This document shows, piece by piece, positions 45,024 through 54,410 of a stretch of 64,000 nucleotides of DNA. The translations under genes were made by a program, and so were the position numbers. The DNA comes from JANNWF01 sp038205755 (GTDB lineage: Bacteria > Pseudomonadota > Gammaproteobacteria > Xanthomonadales > Xanthomonadaceae): positions 1 through 64,000 of the forward strand of contig JBBRBN010000008.1 of assembly GCA_038205755.1 (NCBI GenBank), written 5' to 3'. Numbering within the stretch: the stretch's first letter is position 1; each line of letters starts with the position of its first letter. Below the pieces are notes generated by a model that worked only from the letters and a program-made list of their open reading frames with translations, was not told the DNA's origin and made no database searches.

Positions 45024-46316
45024 ATGAATCGACTTCTCATCGCCCTTGCCCTTTCCAGCGCCGCGCTGGCCAGTACCGGAGTCCGCGCGCAGGCGCTTGG
45101 ACTCGCCTCGATCGACAGCATCGTCGCCATCGTCGAGGAAGACGTGATTCTGCGCAGCGAACTGGATCGGGCGATAGCCAATGTCCTTACCCAATATGCC
45201 AACTCGCCGCAGCAGCTGCCGCCGAAAGACGTCCTCGAGAAGCAGGTGCTGGAACGGCTGGTGCTGCTGCGTCTGCAGCTGGGCCGCGCCGTGGACGCCG
45301 GCATCCGGATCAGCGATGGCGAAGTTGAGCAGACCATGCGCAACATCGCGCAGCAGAACCAAATGACCCCCGAGCAGCTGCGCGCGCAGCTGCAGCGCGA
45401 CGGCCTGGCGTTCGACGAATTCCGGCAGACCCTGCGCGACGAGCTCACTGCCCAGCGTCTGCAGCAGAACGTCACCCAGTCGCGGGTCAACGTCAGCGAA
45501 ACCGAGATCGACATCCTGTTGGCGAGCAGCAGCCTCAAGCAGGGTCAGGTGCGCACGTCGCACATCCTGGTGGCGGTTCCGGATGGTGCAACCCAGGAGC
45601 AGCTGGAGCTTGCGCGCAAGAAGATCGATGGCGTTCGCGACCTGATCAGCAAGGGTGAGCTGGACTTCAAGGCGGCTGCAATCCGCTATTCCGACGCGCC
45701 CAATGCGCTCGACGGCGGCGACCTTGGCTGGCGCGGTTTCGATGAGGTGCCTTCGCTGTTCGCCAATCTCCTGGAGGGCATGGAGACGGGCCAGGTTTCA
45801 CAGTCGATCCGCGGTCCCAGCGGCTTTCATCTGATGCAGGTCACCGACAAGCGCGATCAGGGCCAGGAGACGGTCACCGAGTACAACACCCGCGGCATCA
45901 TGGTCCGCAGCACCGAGCTCGTCACCAAGGAGCAGGCGCTGCAGAGGGCGACCCGGATCCGTGAACGGCTGGCGGCGGGTGAGGACTTCAATGCGCTTGC
46001 CAAGGAAGTGTCCGACGACACCCTTACCCGCAACCAGGGCGGCGAGATGGGCTGGTATCCGGCGATGGCCTGGGGCTCGGCGGTCGGCAACCAGATTCTG
46101 GCCATGGGGGACGGCGACATCTCGCAGCCTTTCGAGAGCGAAGTGGGCATCCACATCATCCAGCGGGTGGCAACCCGAACGCAGGACGTGACCGCCGATT
46201 CCCTGCGTAACAAGGCGCGTGAAACCATCTCGCGGCGCAAGTCGGAAGAGGAGGTCGAGCGCTTCATCCGGCAGCTGCGCGACGAATCCTTCGTCGAAAC
46301 GCGCCTGAAGTCCTGA
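45024..46316 (+). CDS. surA: Periplasmic chaperone / peptidyl-prolyl isomerase SurA
   Basis: 430 residues from the ATG at 45024, giving a signal peptide cut near VRAQA. An N-terminal SurA chaperone domain (about 25-150, DSIVAIVEEDVILRSELD) is followed by two parvulin domains (about 170-275, QVRTSHILV, and about 285-390), then a C-terminal helix. It escorts outer-membrane proteins such as LptD through the periplasm. The gap after lptD has a GC-rich inverted repeat and no convincing terminator. Confidence 0.96.
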   Translation: MNRLLIALALSSAALASTGVRAQALGLASIDSIVAIVEEDVILRSELDRAIANVLTQYANSPQQLPPKDVLEKQVLERLVLLRLQLGRAVDAGIRISDGEVEQTMRNIAQQNQMTPEQLRAQLQRDGLAFDEFRQTLRDELTAQRLQQNVTQSRVNVSETEIDILLASSSLKQGQVRTSHILVAVPDGATQEQLELARKKIDGVRDLISKGELDFKAAAIRYSDAPNALDGGDLGWRGFDEVPSLFANLLEGMETGQVSQSIRGPSGFHLMQVTDKRDQGQETVTEYNTRGIMVRSTELVTKEQALQRATRIRERLAAGEDFNALAKEVSDDTLTRNQGGEMGWYPAMAWGSAVGNQILAMGDGDISQPFESEVGIHIIQRVATRTQDVTADSLRNKARETISRRKSEEEVERFIRQLRDESFVETRLKS

Positions 46317-46328
46317 TCGGACATCGGC

Positions 46329-47300
46329 ATGACGCCACGCCCGCGACTTGCGCTGGTCCCGGGCGAACCGGGCGGCGTCGGGCCCGAGCTGTGCGTGCGG
46401 CTGGCGCAGGAGCCGCTGTCCTGTGATGTGGTTGCGTTTGCCGACCCCGACACGCTGCGCGCCGCCGCCGACGCGCTGGGACTGCCGCTGACCCTGCTGC
46501 CGGCCGATGCGACGGCCGCGCCGGGCGCACTGCCACTCATCAACGTCCGGCAGCGCGTGCCGGTTCAGTTCGGACATGCCGACCCGGCCAATGCTGCCGC
46601 CGTCATCGCGGCGCTCACTCAAGCCGGCCGGGCCTGCATCGACGGCCACTGCGCCGGCCTGGTGACCGGGCCGGTCAACAAGGCCAGCATCAACGCTGGC
46701 GGCATCGCCTACCGCGGCACCACTGAGCTGCTCGCCGAGCAGGCGGGCGTCGACGTCGTGATGATGCTTGCCCGTCCAGGTCTGCGGGTGGCATTGGCCA
46801 CCACCCATCTGCCGCTGCGCGCCGTGCCCGACGCCATCACGCGCAGCGGACTCGCCGTCACGTTGCGCATCCTGCACGGCGCACTGCGCGGCCAGTTTGG
46901 AATCGAGCGGCCACGCATCGCGGTACTTGGTCTCAATCCGCACGCCGGGGAAGTCGGTTTGCTCGGCAGCGAGGAAATCGAGACCATCGAGCCGGTGCTG
47001 CGAAAACTGCGCGAGGAAGGCTTTGACCTGCGCGGACCGCTGCCGGCCGACACTGCGTTTCTGCCGCAGCTGCTGGGCGACGTCGACGTCGTGCTCGCCA
47101 TGTATCACGACCAGGGCCTGCCGGTGCTCAAGCACGGTGGCTTCGAGCAGGCGGTGAACATCACGCTCGGCTTGCCTTACCTGCGCGTCGCGGTCGACCA
47201 CGGCACGGCGCTGGAGCTGGCGGGCCGCGGTGTTGCCGATCCCTCCAGCCTGATCCATGCGTTCGCGCTGTGCGCGCAGCGCGCAACCGCCGCCGCATGA
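46329..47300 (+). CDS. pdxA: 4-hydroxythreonine-4-phosphate dehydrogenase
   Basis: 323 residues, full length. Family motifs include PGEPGGVGPELC, VTGPVNKASINAGG, the metal-binding THLPLR, GLNPHAGEVGLLGSEE and MYHDQGLPVLK. It oxidises 4-phosphohydroxy-L-threonine with NAD+ in pyridoxal phosphate synthesis. It lies 12 bases downstream of surA, and the stop overlaps the rsmA start by 4 bases. Confidence 0.97.
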   Translation: MTPRPRLALVPGEPGGVGPELCVRLAQEPLSCDVVAFADPDTLRAAADALGLPLTLLPADATAAPGALPLINVRQRVPVQFGHADPANAAAVIAALTQAGRACIDGHCAGLVTGPVNKASINAGGIAYRGTTELLAEQAGVDVVMMLARPGLRVALATTHLPLRAVPDAITRSGLAVTLRILHGALRGQFGIERPRIAVLGLNPHAGEVGLLGSEEIETIEPVLRKLREEGFDLRGPLPADTAFLPQLLGDVDVVLAMYHDQGLPVLKHGGFEQAVNITLGLPYLRVAVDHGTALELAGRGVADPSSLIHAFALCAQRATAAA

Positions 47301-48103
47301 GCCTCGCCGACCACCGCACCAAAAAAGCGCTCGGCCAGCACTTCCTGCACGACCGCAGCGTGGTCGAGCGGATCATCCAGGCGGTCAATCCGCAGTCCGG
47401 CGAGCGCATCGTCGAGATTGGGCCGGGCGCCGGCGCGCTGACCTTCCCATTGCTGCGCCGGCACGGCGCACTGACCGCGATCGAGTTCGACCGCGACCTG
47501 ATCGCCCCGCTCGGCGAGGCAGCGGCCGCCCACGGCGAACTCTCGATCATCCAGGCCGACGTGCTGAGCGTCGACTTCACGGCGCTGGCGGCGGGCGCCC
47601 CGCTGCGGGTGGTTGGCAACCTGCCCTACAACATCTCCTCGCCAATCCTGTTTCACCTGCTCGAACACGCCAGCGCGGTCACCGACATGCACTTCATGCT
47701 GCAGCGCGAAGTGGTCGAGCGGATGGCGTCGGAGCCCGGCAGCAAGGTGTATGGCCGGCTGAGCGTCATGCTGCAGGCGGTTTGCGACGTGACAGCGCTG
47801 TTCCTGGTCCCGCCCAGCGCGTTCCGACCGCCACCCAAGGTGGACTCCGCGGTGGTTCGCCTGCGCCCGCGGCCGCATTCGGAAATCAGTAATCCCGCGC
47901 TGTTTGCCAACGTCGTGCGGCACGCGTTTTCGCAGCGCCGCAAGACGCTGCACAACGCGCTGGGTGAGGTCTGCAGTGACGCCGACCTGCGCGCCTGCGG
48001 CATCGATCCGGGTGCCCGCGCCGAGCGGGTCGCCGTCACCGACTATGTGGCACTGGCAAACCACCTTGGCGCCGGTGGCACCGTACAATCAGGTCATGAC
48101 TGA
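47297..48103 (+). CDS. rsmA: 16S rRNA dimethyladenosine transferase RsmA (KsgA)
   Basis: 268 residues from the ATG at 47297 (MSLADHRTKKALGQHFLHD). AdoMet motif I is VEIGPGAGALTFPLL, and the catalytic N-L-P-Y motif is VGNLPYNISSPILF. It dimethylates A1518 and A1519 of 16S rRNA, a late checkpoint in 30S assembly. A frame extending to 47270 lies within pdxA and is rejected. The stop lies inside the apaG start region (8-base overlap). Confidence 0.97.
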   Translation: MSLADHRTKKALGQHFLHDRSVVERIIQAVNPQSGERIVEIGPGAGALTFPLLRRHGALTAIEFDRDLIAPLGEAAAAHGELSIIQADVLSVDFTALAAGAPLRVVGNLPYNISSPILFHLLEHASAVTDMHFMLQREVVERMASEPGSKVYGRLSVMLQAVCDVTALFLVPPSAFRPPPKVDSAVVRLRPRPHSEISNPALFANVVRHAFSQRRKTLHNALGEVCSDADLRACGIDPGARAERVAVTDYVALANHLGAGGTVQSGHD

Positions 48104-48479
48104 CAAACCTGCCCATCGGATCAACGTCGAGGTAAGCACGCGCTATCTCGAGGATCAATCCGCCCCCGACGAGCACCGCTACGTGTTTTCCTACACGGTG
48201 TCGATCCGCAATGCCGGCAAGACGCCGGCGCAGCTGGTCGCCCGTCACTGGGTGATCGATCACGGCACCGGCCGGGTCGAGGAGGTCCGCGGCGAAGGGG
48301 TGGTTGGCCAGCAGCCATGGCTGCGACCCGGCGAAGCCTTCGAGTACAGCTCCGGCGCGGTGATCGAATCGGCCGTCGGCATGATGCGTGGCACCTACAG
48401 CATGTTTGCCGACGACGGAACCGCGTTCGACGCGCCGATCGCGCCATTTGCGCTTGCTGTTCCCCGCACCCTGCACTGA
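48096..48479 (+). CDS. apaG: ApaG domain protein
   Basis: 127 residues. It is a single ApaG/DUF525 fibronectin-like domain with the characteristic YVFSYTVSIRNAG, ARHWVIDHGTGRVEEVRGEGVVGQQPWLRPGE and MRGTYSMFADDG. ApaG binds nucleotide-like ligands, but its role is unsettled. The usual apaG-apaH order is kept, with apaH 9 bases downstream. Confidence 0.97.
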   Translation: MTDKPAHRINVEVSTRYLEDQSAPDEHRYVFSYTVSIRNAGKTPAQLVARHWVIDHGTGRVEEVRGEGVVGQQPWLRPGEAFEYSSGAVIESAVGMMRGTYSMFADDGTAFDAPIAPFALAVPRTLH

Positions 48480-48488
48480 GCGGCACCG

Positions 48489-49316
48489 GTGGCCACCTAC
48501 GCCATCGGCGATATCCAGGGCTGTTGCGACGCGCTGCAGCGGCTGCTGGAGGCCATCCGCTTTGACCCCGCCCGCGACCACCTGTGGTTCTGCGGCGACC
48601 TGGTCAATCGCGGTGGCCAGTCGCTGGAAACCCTGCGCCTGATCCATTCGCTGGACCTGCACAGCATGGTGGTGCTGGGCAACCACGATCTCGCCCTGCT
48701 CAGCATTGCGCAGCGCAAGGAAGCCGACCAGCGCAAGGTCAATTCGGATTTGCAGCGCGTGCTGTTCGCCGACGACCGCGAGCTGCTGCTTGACTGGCTG
48801 CGTCAGCGTCCCCTGCTGCACGCCGACCGCACGCTGGGCTGGGCGCTGGTCCACGCCGGGCTGGCGCCGAAGTGGTCGATCAGAATTGCCGAGAATCGCG
48901 CCCGCGAGGTGGAGCGCGTCCTGCACGGGAAGGCCTATCCGAAGCTGCTGCGCGGCATGTACGGCGACCGCCCACACTGGTCGCCCAAGCTCAGGGGCAT
49001 CGAACGCCAGCGCGCCATCATCAACGTGTTCACCCGGATGCGCTTCTGCTCGCCGCAGGGGCGCATCGCGTTCGACTACAAGGGCGCGCCGGGCAACCAG
49101 CGCAGCGGGCTGTACCCGTGGTTCGAGGTGCCAGGCCACAGCGAGCGCGAACTGCGCCTGGTTTGCGGCCACTGGTCAACCCTGGGACTGTTCATGGGTT
49201 TAGGCGTGCACGCCATCGATACCGGCTGCGTGTGGGGCGGCAAACTGACCGCGCTGGAGCTGCGGCCCGATGGCGAACTGCCGCGCGTCATCCAGGTGGC
49301 CGGGCGGGCGCTGTAG
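48489..49316 (+). CDS. apaH: Symmetrical bis(5'-nucleosyl)-tetraphosphatase
   Basis: 275 residues from a GTG at 48489 (VATYAIGDIQGCCDAL). Calcineurin-type phosphoesterase motifs GDIQGC, GDLVNRGG, LGNHD and the late His in VCGHWSTLGL are intact. It hydrolyses Ap4A to two ADP, and also decaps Np4-RNA in other bacteria. It is the last gene of the cluster, followed by the inverted copy of the 170-bp repeat. Confidence 0.97.
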   Translation: MATYAIGDIQGCCDALQRLLEAIRFDPARDHLWFCGDLVNRGGQSLETLRLIHSLDLHSMVVLGNHDLALLSIAQRKEADQRKVNSDLQRVLFADDRELLLDWLRQRPLLHADRTLGWALVHAGLAPKWSIRIAENRAREVERVLHGKAYPKLLRGMYGDRPHWSPKLRGIERQRAIINVFTRMRFCSPQGRIAFDYKGAPGNQRSGLYPWFEVPGHSERELRLVCGHWSTLGLFMGLGVHAIDTGCVWGGKLTALELRPDGELPRVIQVAGRAL

Positions 49317-49339
49317 GCGGTGCCGCGGCGCCGATTGTC

Positions 49340-49502
49340 AGCCCGCATGCTTCATGAATTCGCGCGATGATCGCGCAGGATAGTGTTCGCACACGGGCCT
49401 ACCGAAGGAGCGGCGTATCGGGCCATACGACCGACTGAGGTAGTTCCTTGTGCGAACACGAGACAAGCGAGGGCGTGTGCGATTCATGAAACATGCGGGT
49501 TA
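49340..49502 (-). repeat. Inverted, diverged full copy of the 170-bp repeat
   Basis: It begins agcccgcatgcttcatgaat and ends attcatgaaacatgcgggt. The inner stem keeps cgcaca and gg pairs, but its distal part is ctacc/ggtag instead of ttttcc/ggaaaa, changed on both strands. Three mismatches remain in 19 pairs. It lies between the convergent apaH and gntP-family genes. Confidence 0.9.
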
Positions 49503-49557
49503 GACCCGCGAATGGCGGCTCGGCCGTCACGTCCAATCATTGGCGCCTGCAGCCCGC

Positions 49558-50874
49558 TCAGTTCAGACCCAGCGCAAACAGCAGGATGCACAGGATCAGA
49601 CCACCCAGCGGAACGAATACCGTGAGCGCCGCCATCGGCGCGTAGGCAGCCTTGTGGGTTTCGTTGCAGATGGCCCGGATGGTGGTCACGACGTAGCCGT
49701 TGTGCGGCAGCGAGTCGAGCACGCCCGAGGAGATCGCGACCACGCGGTGCAGCTGCTCGGGCACCACGCCCTGGGCCAGAAATGTCGGCGCCAGCAGCGG
49801 CAGGGCGATGGCCTGGCCACCGGAGGCGGAGCCGGTCATCGCCGCAATCACGCTGACCGCGACCGCCGCGCTGACCAGGCCACCGCCGGGCAGATGGGTG
49901 ACCGCGTCCACCGCCGCCGCAAAGGCGGGAGAGAGCTTGGCGACGGCGCCAAAGCCGACCACTGCCGCGGTGTTGCCGATGGCGATAAGCGCCCCGCTGC
50001 CACCTTCGGTGAGCGGCTTGCCCAGCGTGCGCAGCAGCGAGGGCTGCAGCAGGGCGGCGCTGATTGCACCGCCCAGCAGGGCGATGATCAGGGCTGAGGT
50101 TTTGAGCGACTCGTGGAAGAAGAAAGCGACACTCAGCACCACCAGCAGCGGCAGCAGCGACAGCAGCGGCGGCGGCAGCTCGCCGCCGCGCATTTCAGGA
50201 TCGCCTTCGCGACCCTCGAAGGTTTCGCCGCGGGCCTTGGCGGCGCGCAGCATGTAGTTGAGCCAAAGCGTGCCGCTGACCATCATGAAGACGGCAACGA
50301 CGGCGCTGGCCTGCCAGCCGGCCAGATGGGTAGTGCCCAGGAACGGAATGGGAATCCAGTTCTGGATTTCCGGCGAACCGGCCGAGGTCATGGTGAAGGT
50401 GGCCGATCCAAAGCCGAGCGCGGCAGGGATGAAACGCCGCGGCAGGTCGGCCTCCTTGAACAGCGCCAGCGCCATCGGATAAACCGAGAAGGCGACCACG
50501 AACAGGCTGACACCGCCGTAGGTGAGGACGGCGCAGGCGCCAACCACGGCCAATGCGGCGCGCTTCATGCCCAGCTTGGAGGTGATCCAGTGCGACAGGC
50601 TGTCGGCGGCGCCGCTGGCTTCCATCATCTTTCCGAAGATGGCGCCGAGCAGAAACATGAAGAACCAGGCGGCAATGAACCCGGTAAACCCCTGCATGTA
50701 GCTGCTGATCAGGTCGGGAGCGCCGGCGGCGGCGAGCGGCGGCAGCAGGGCGATACCGCTGGTCAACGCCACCAGCAGGGCGCACAGCGGCGTGGCGACG
50801 AACAGCGTCATACCGCGGATGGTGAGGAAGATCAGCAGCGCGAGGCCGCCGACCAGGCCGAGCATGCTGAGCAT
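49558..50874 (-). CDS. GntP-family permease, possibly for hydroxybutyrate
   Basis: 438 residues with about 12 membrane helices. GKMMEASGAADSLSHWI, the GGVSLFVVAFSVYPMALALFKEADLPRRFIPAALGFGSATFTMT block and GSASGGQAIALPLL match GntP/DHBP-type carboxylate:H+ symporters. Members carry gluconate or D-beta-hydroxybutyrate. The divergent neighbours, a TonB receptor and a PHB depolymerase, favour hydroxybutyrate here, which is an inference. The start lies 195 bases from that of the TonB receptor. Confidence 0.85.
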   Translation of the reverse strand: MLSMLGLVGGLALLIFLTIRGMTLFVATPLCALLVALTSGIALLPPLAAAGAPDLISSYMQGFTGFIAAWFFMFLLGAIFGKMMEASGAADSLSHWITSKLGMKRAALAVVGACAVLTYGGVSLFVVAFSVYPMALALFKEADLPRRFIPAALGFGSATFTMTSAGSPEIQNWIPIPFLGTTHLAGWQASAVVAVFMMVSGTLWLNYMLRAAKARGETFEGREGDPEMRGGELPPPLLSLLPLLVVLSVAFFFHESLKTSALIIALLGGAISAALLQPSLLRTLGKPLTEGGSGALIAIGNTAAVVGFGAVAKLSPAFAAAVDAVTHLPGGGLVSAAVAVSVIAAMTGSASGGQAIALPLLAPTFLAQGVVPEQLHRVVAISSGVLDSLPHNGYVVTTIRAICNETHKAAYAPMAALTVFVPLGGLILCILLFALGLN

Positions 50875-50933
50875 GGGCAGGCTGCTGGCTGGTTGAAGGT
50901 GGCACGCATGGTCACGGCGCGGGCCGACGCGGC

Positions 50934-50958
50934 GTAACTGTACGAAGGTACGAGTTAC
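50934..50958. promoter_or_regulatory. 25-bp dyad in the gntP/TonB receptor divergent region
   Basis: gtaact-g-tac...gta-cg-agttac is a strong inverted repeat, with further outer arms gacgc (about 50925) and gcgtc (about 50967). It lies midway between the two divergent start codons, the expected place for an operator serving both promoters. Confidence 0.55.
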
Positions 50959-51069
50959 ACGATCTTGCGTCGGCGTGAAAATGCGTCAACCCCTCGCAGG
51001 CCGGGCACGTTGCCGGTGTGCGCAAGGCGCCATCACAAAGACCCCATCAGAAAAATCAGGGAGACCCCG

Positions 51070-53289
51070 ATGATCCGCTTCTCACCTCGCTCGCCGTCCA
51101 CCACTCGCCCGCTGCTCCGCAGTGTATTGAGCATCGCCGTGCTGTCTGCCCTGGCGATGCCCGCGGCGCACGCCCAGAACGAGGGCGCCAAGGACGAGGC
51201 GCCGGCATCCGCCGCCGCATCGATGAACCAGGTCACGGTCACCGCCCGCAAGCGCGAGGAGACGCTGCAGGACGTGCCGATCGCGGTGACCGCCTTCACG
51301 GCTGAGTCGCTGGATCGCCTCAACGTGCAGGACCTGAGTGATCTTGGCGCCTTCGTGCCCAACCTCACCATCTACGCCGCGCGCGGCTCCAGCAGCACCG
51401 TGACCGCCTACATCCGCGGCATCGGCCAGAGCGATCCGCTGTGGGGCGTCGATCCGGGCGTGGGCATCTATCTGGATGACGTCTATATCGCTCGTCCGCA
51501 GGGTGCTCTGCTCGATGTGTTCGACGTTGAGCGGATCGAAGTGCTGCGCGGTCCGCAGGGGACGCTGTACGGCAAGAACACCATCGGCGGCGCGATCAAG
51601 TACGTCTCCTCGCCGCTGGATGACGACTTCGCCGGGCGGGTGTCGGTCACGGCCGGCAGCTACGGACAGCTCGACAGCAAGGTCAGCGTCAATGCGCCGC
51701 TCGGCGACAGCTGGGTGATGCGCGTCGCCGCCGCATCGCTCAACCGCGATGGCTACGGCCGGAACCTGATTACCCAACAGGAGGTGTCGGACAAGGAGAT
51801 CCTTGCCGCCCGCGCCACGCTTGGCTACGTCGGCGGCGATAACTTCGCAGCCACCTTCACGGCCGATTGGATGGACGACCAGTCTGGCGTGCGGGCAGCG
51901 CAGATGCTTGGTCCAAACCGCTTCGCGCCGGCCTTCGCCCCGCTCGACAGCCGCTACGACGTCCGCAACGGCATGCCGAACATCAACGACACCAGCATGC
52001 AGGGCGCCTCGGCCACACTCAGCTGGAACCTCGGCGACAGCTGGGCGCTGAAGTCGATCACCGCTTACCGCGAGTCCGACACCGAAACCAACATCGACTT
52101 CGATACCACTCCGGCGCCGATCGCCGACGTCAAGGCGTTTTACGCCGATGAGCAGCTGTCGCAGGAGTTCCAGCTCAACTACGATGCCGGCGGCGACTTC
52201 CGCAGTGTGATGGGCCTCTACGCCTTCCAGGGCGAGGCCGGCGGCCAGGTGCTGAACAACTTCTTCGGCGTTGTGTTCGGCGACACCCAGGGCCAGGTCG
52301 ACACCGACAGCATCGCGCTGTACGGCGAAGGCACCTGGGATGTCAGCGAGCAGTGGTCGGTGACCGGTGGCCTGCGCTACACCCACGAGAAGAAGTCGGT
52401 GGACGTGCTCAACATCGGCTACACCAATGCGACCTTCACCATTCCCAGCGGCGCGGTAGCAGCCGACTTCGAGGACTCGATCACCTTCAGCAACGTGTCG
52501 CCCAAGCTGTCGGTGGACTACCAGTGGGATGCTGACACCCTGGTTTACGGACTGATCAGCCGCGGCTTCAAGTCCGGTGGCTTCAACATCCGTGCGCAGG
52601 CCACCGCGGTGCCAAGCTCGCGGCTGCCGTTCGACGACGAGAAGGTGACCAGCTTCGAAGTCGGCGTGAAAAACGCCTTCCTCGACGACACCGTATTCCT
52701 CAACCTGGCCTGGTTCTACAACGACTACAAGGACATCCAGCTCAGCGTCTTCACCATCGTGCCTGGCAGCAATCCGCCGATTTTCTTCGGCGACTTCTCC
52801 AACGCCGGCGCCGGCACCGTCACCGGCTTCGAGGCCGAGTACGCGATTCAGTTCACCGACCGCTTCAGCGTGCAGGGCAACGTCGCGTGGCTGGACACCG
52901 AGTACGACGAGTTCGTCTCGAGAGGCGTCGATATCGCCGACAGCCAGCGCTTCACCAATGCGCCCAAGCTTACCGGCGCAACCACCGGCCTGTACGTGGT
53001 GCCGCTGGCGTCCGGCGGCAATCTGACCGCGCGCGCCAGCTGGAGCTACCAGAGCCCGGTCGATCCAACCACCGACCTGTCGCCGGCGATCCGTCAGGAG
53101 GAGTACAACCTGTTCTCGGGCAGCCTGATCTGGCAGACCGACGGCGCCTGGCGTTTTGCACTCAATGGCGCCAATCTGGCCAACCGCAGCTACCGCACCA
53201 CCGGCTACAACATCGCCGCACTCGGCGTGCTGACCGGCTTCTACGGCGCCCCGCGCACGTACTCACTCACAGCGACCTATGACTTCTAA
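51070..53289 (+). CDS. TonB-dependent outer-membrane receptor
   Basis: 739 residues from the ATG at 51070, with GGGAG upstream and a signal peptide ending near AHAQN. A TonB-box-like MNQVTVTARKREE is followed by the plug domain (about 50-165, ETLQDVPIAVTAFTAESL and VLRGPQGTLYGKNTIGGAI). A 22-strand barrel follows, ending in the aromatic C-terminus TATYDF. It imports a ligand across the outer membrane with TonB energy. The gene next to it encodes a PHB depolymerase-like lipoprotein that overlaps it by 11 bases, so soluble 3-hydroxybutyrate oligomers are a possible substrate. Confidence 0.95.
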   Translation: MIRFSPRSPSTTRPLLRSVLSIAVLSALAMPAAHAQNEGAKDEAPASAAASMNQVTVTARKREETLQDVPIAVTAFTAESLDRLNVQDLSDLGAFVPNLTIYAARGSSSTVTAYIRGIGQSDPLWGVDPGVGIYLDDVYIARPQGALLDVFDVERIEVLRGPQGTLYGKNTIGGAIKYVSSPLDDDFAGRVSVTAGSYGQLDSKVSVNAPLGDSWVMRVAAASLNRDGYGRNLITQQEVSDKEILAARATLGYVGGDNFAATFTADWMDDQSGVRAAQMLGPNRFAPAFAPLDSRYDVRNGMPNINDTSMQGASATLSWNLGDSWALKSITAYRESDTETNIDFDTTPAPIADVKAFYADEQLSQEFQLNYDAGGDFRSVMGLYAFQGEAGGQVLNNFFGVVFGDTQGQVDTDSIALYGEGTWDVSEQWSVTGGLRYTHEKKSVDVLNIGYTNATFTIPSGAVAADFEDSITFSNVSPKLSVDYQWDADTLVYGLISRGFKSGGFNIRAQATAVPSSRLPFDDEKVTSFEVGVKNAFLDDTVFLNLAWFYNDYKDIQLSVFTIVPGSNPPIFFGDFSNAGAGTVTGFEAEYAIQFTDRFSVQGNVAWLDTEYDEFVSRGVDIADSQRFTNAPKLTGATTGLYVVPLASGGNLTARASWSYQSPVDPTTDLSPAIRQEEYNLFSGSLIWQTDGAWRFALNGANLANRSYRTTGYNIAALGVLTGFYGAPRTYSLTATYDF

Positions 53290-54331
53290 CCACGATTCGC
53301 CCTGCTCCACTTTCGCCCGGCGCTGGTCGCCGGGCGTTTTCTTTTCTGCGGCACTGCTGGCGGCATGTGCACCCGCTGCGCCGCCCGCCGCCGAGCTGCC
53401 CGGGCTGGCCATCGACCCGCTGCGGGTAACCGTGTCGGGGCTCAGCTCAGGCGCCTACATGGCCCAGCAGCTGCACCTGGCCTATGCCGATCGCCTGGCC
53501 GGTGCGGCCCTGCTGGCGGGCGGCCCGTATGGCTGCGCTCACGGCGATCTGCGGACCGCGCTGGCGCAGTGCATGGCGCCCGAGGACGCCGCGGTGCCGG
53601 CGCTGACGCCGCTGACGGCAGCGGTACGGGAGCGCGCCGGCGACGGCCGGCTGGCCCCGCTTGAAGGCCTGCGCGGTGACCGGGTCTGGGTGTTCCGCGG
53701 CAGCGTCGATGCCGTGGTGGGCGAGCAGGTCACGGCGGCGGCAGCGGACCTGTACGACGCACTGGACAGCGGCGCCATTGTCACCCGGCGGTTTGATCTG
53801 CCCTATGCGCACCTGCTGCCGGCCGCCGCACCGGGCGATGACTGCAGCGTGTCGGCCGAACCCTACATCGCCAACTGCGGCTTCGACGCGGCGGGTGAAG
53901 CGTTCAAGGTGCTGTATGCCGTGACCGAGCCGGCCGACCAGGCCAGCGGCGAGCTGCGCAGCTTCGACCAGCGCCCCTATGCGGCGGATCCGTCCGACCC
54001 GCCCGGCAGCGACACTGGCTTTGTCTACCTGCCGCGTGCGTGCATCGATGGCGCGACCTGCGGCCTGCACATTGCGCTGCACGGATGCGAGCAGTCGGCG
54101 GACGTGATCGGCGACCTGTTTGCCAGTCGCGGCGGCTTCAACCGCTGGGCCGACGCTGCCGATGTTGTCGTGCTGTATCCGCAGACCCGCAGCAGTCTGC
54201 GGCCGCTGAATCCCAAAGGCTGCTGGGACTGGTGGGGCTACACCGGCGCGGGCTTCGACACCCGCGACGGCGCACAGCCGCGCTGGATCGCGCGGATGGC
54301 GGCGGCACTGGGGGCGCCGCTGATCGACTGA
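53279..54331 (+). CDS. PHB depolymerase-family esterase, putative lipoprotein
   Basis: 350 residues. The start region MTSNHDSPCSTFARRWSPG is followed by a hydrophobic stretch and the lipobox LAAC (Cys30). The esterase domain has the lipase box GLSSG (Ser about 56) in VTVSGLSSGAYMAQQLHLAYA, as in intracellular/extracellular PHB depolymerases and LpqC-like esterases. A later LHGCEQSA and a C-terminal CWDWWGYTGAGF loop are typical of the family. The ATG overlaps the TonB receptor stop by 11 bases. An intrinsic terminator lies within codons 12-23. Confidence 0.88.
   Translation: MTSNHDSPCSTFARRWSPGVFFSAALLAACAPAAPPAAELPGLAIDPLRVTVSGLSSGAYMAQQLHLAYADRLAGAALLAGGPYGCAHGDLRTALAQCMAPEDAAVPALTPLTAAVRERAGDGRLAPLEGLRGDRVWVFRGSVDAVVGEQVTAAAADLYDALDSGAIVTRRFDLPYAHLLPAAAPGDDCSVSAEPYIANCGFDAAGEAFKVLYAVTEPADQASGELRSFDQRPYAADPSDPPGSDTGFVYLPRACIDGATCGLHIALHGCEQSADVIGDLFASRGGFNRWADAADVVVLYPQTRSSLRPLNPKGCWDWWGYTGAGFDTRDGAQPRWIARMAAALGAPLID
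53314..53345 (+). terminator. Intrinsic terminator inside the signal-peptide codons of the PHB depolymerase
   Basis: cgcccggcg-ctggt-cgccgggcg is a perfect 9-bp GC stem followed by ttttctttt. It begins 25 bases after the TonB receptor stop, where a terminator would be expected. It is also coding sequence (FARRWSPGVFFS) for the next gene. Confidence 0.9.
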
Positions 54332-54410
54332 GGGCCAGCAGTTCGATTAGGCCCGGCCGACCCAGAGGCGCGCATACGGGAGACACTCCTTCAGCATCGG
54401 CAACCGCCCC

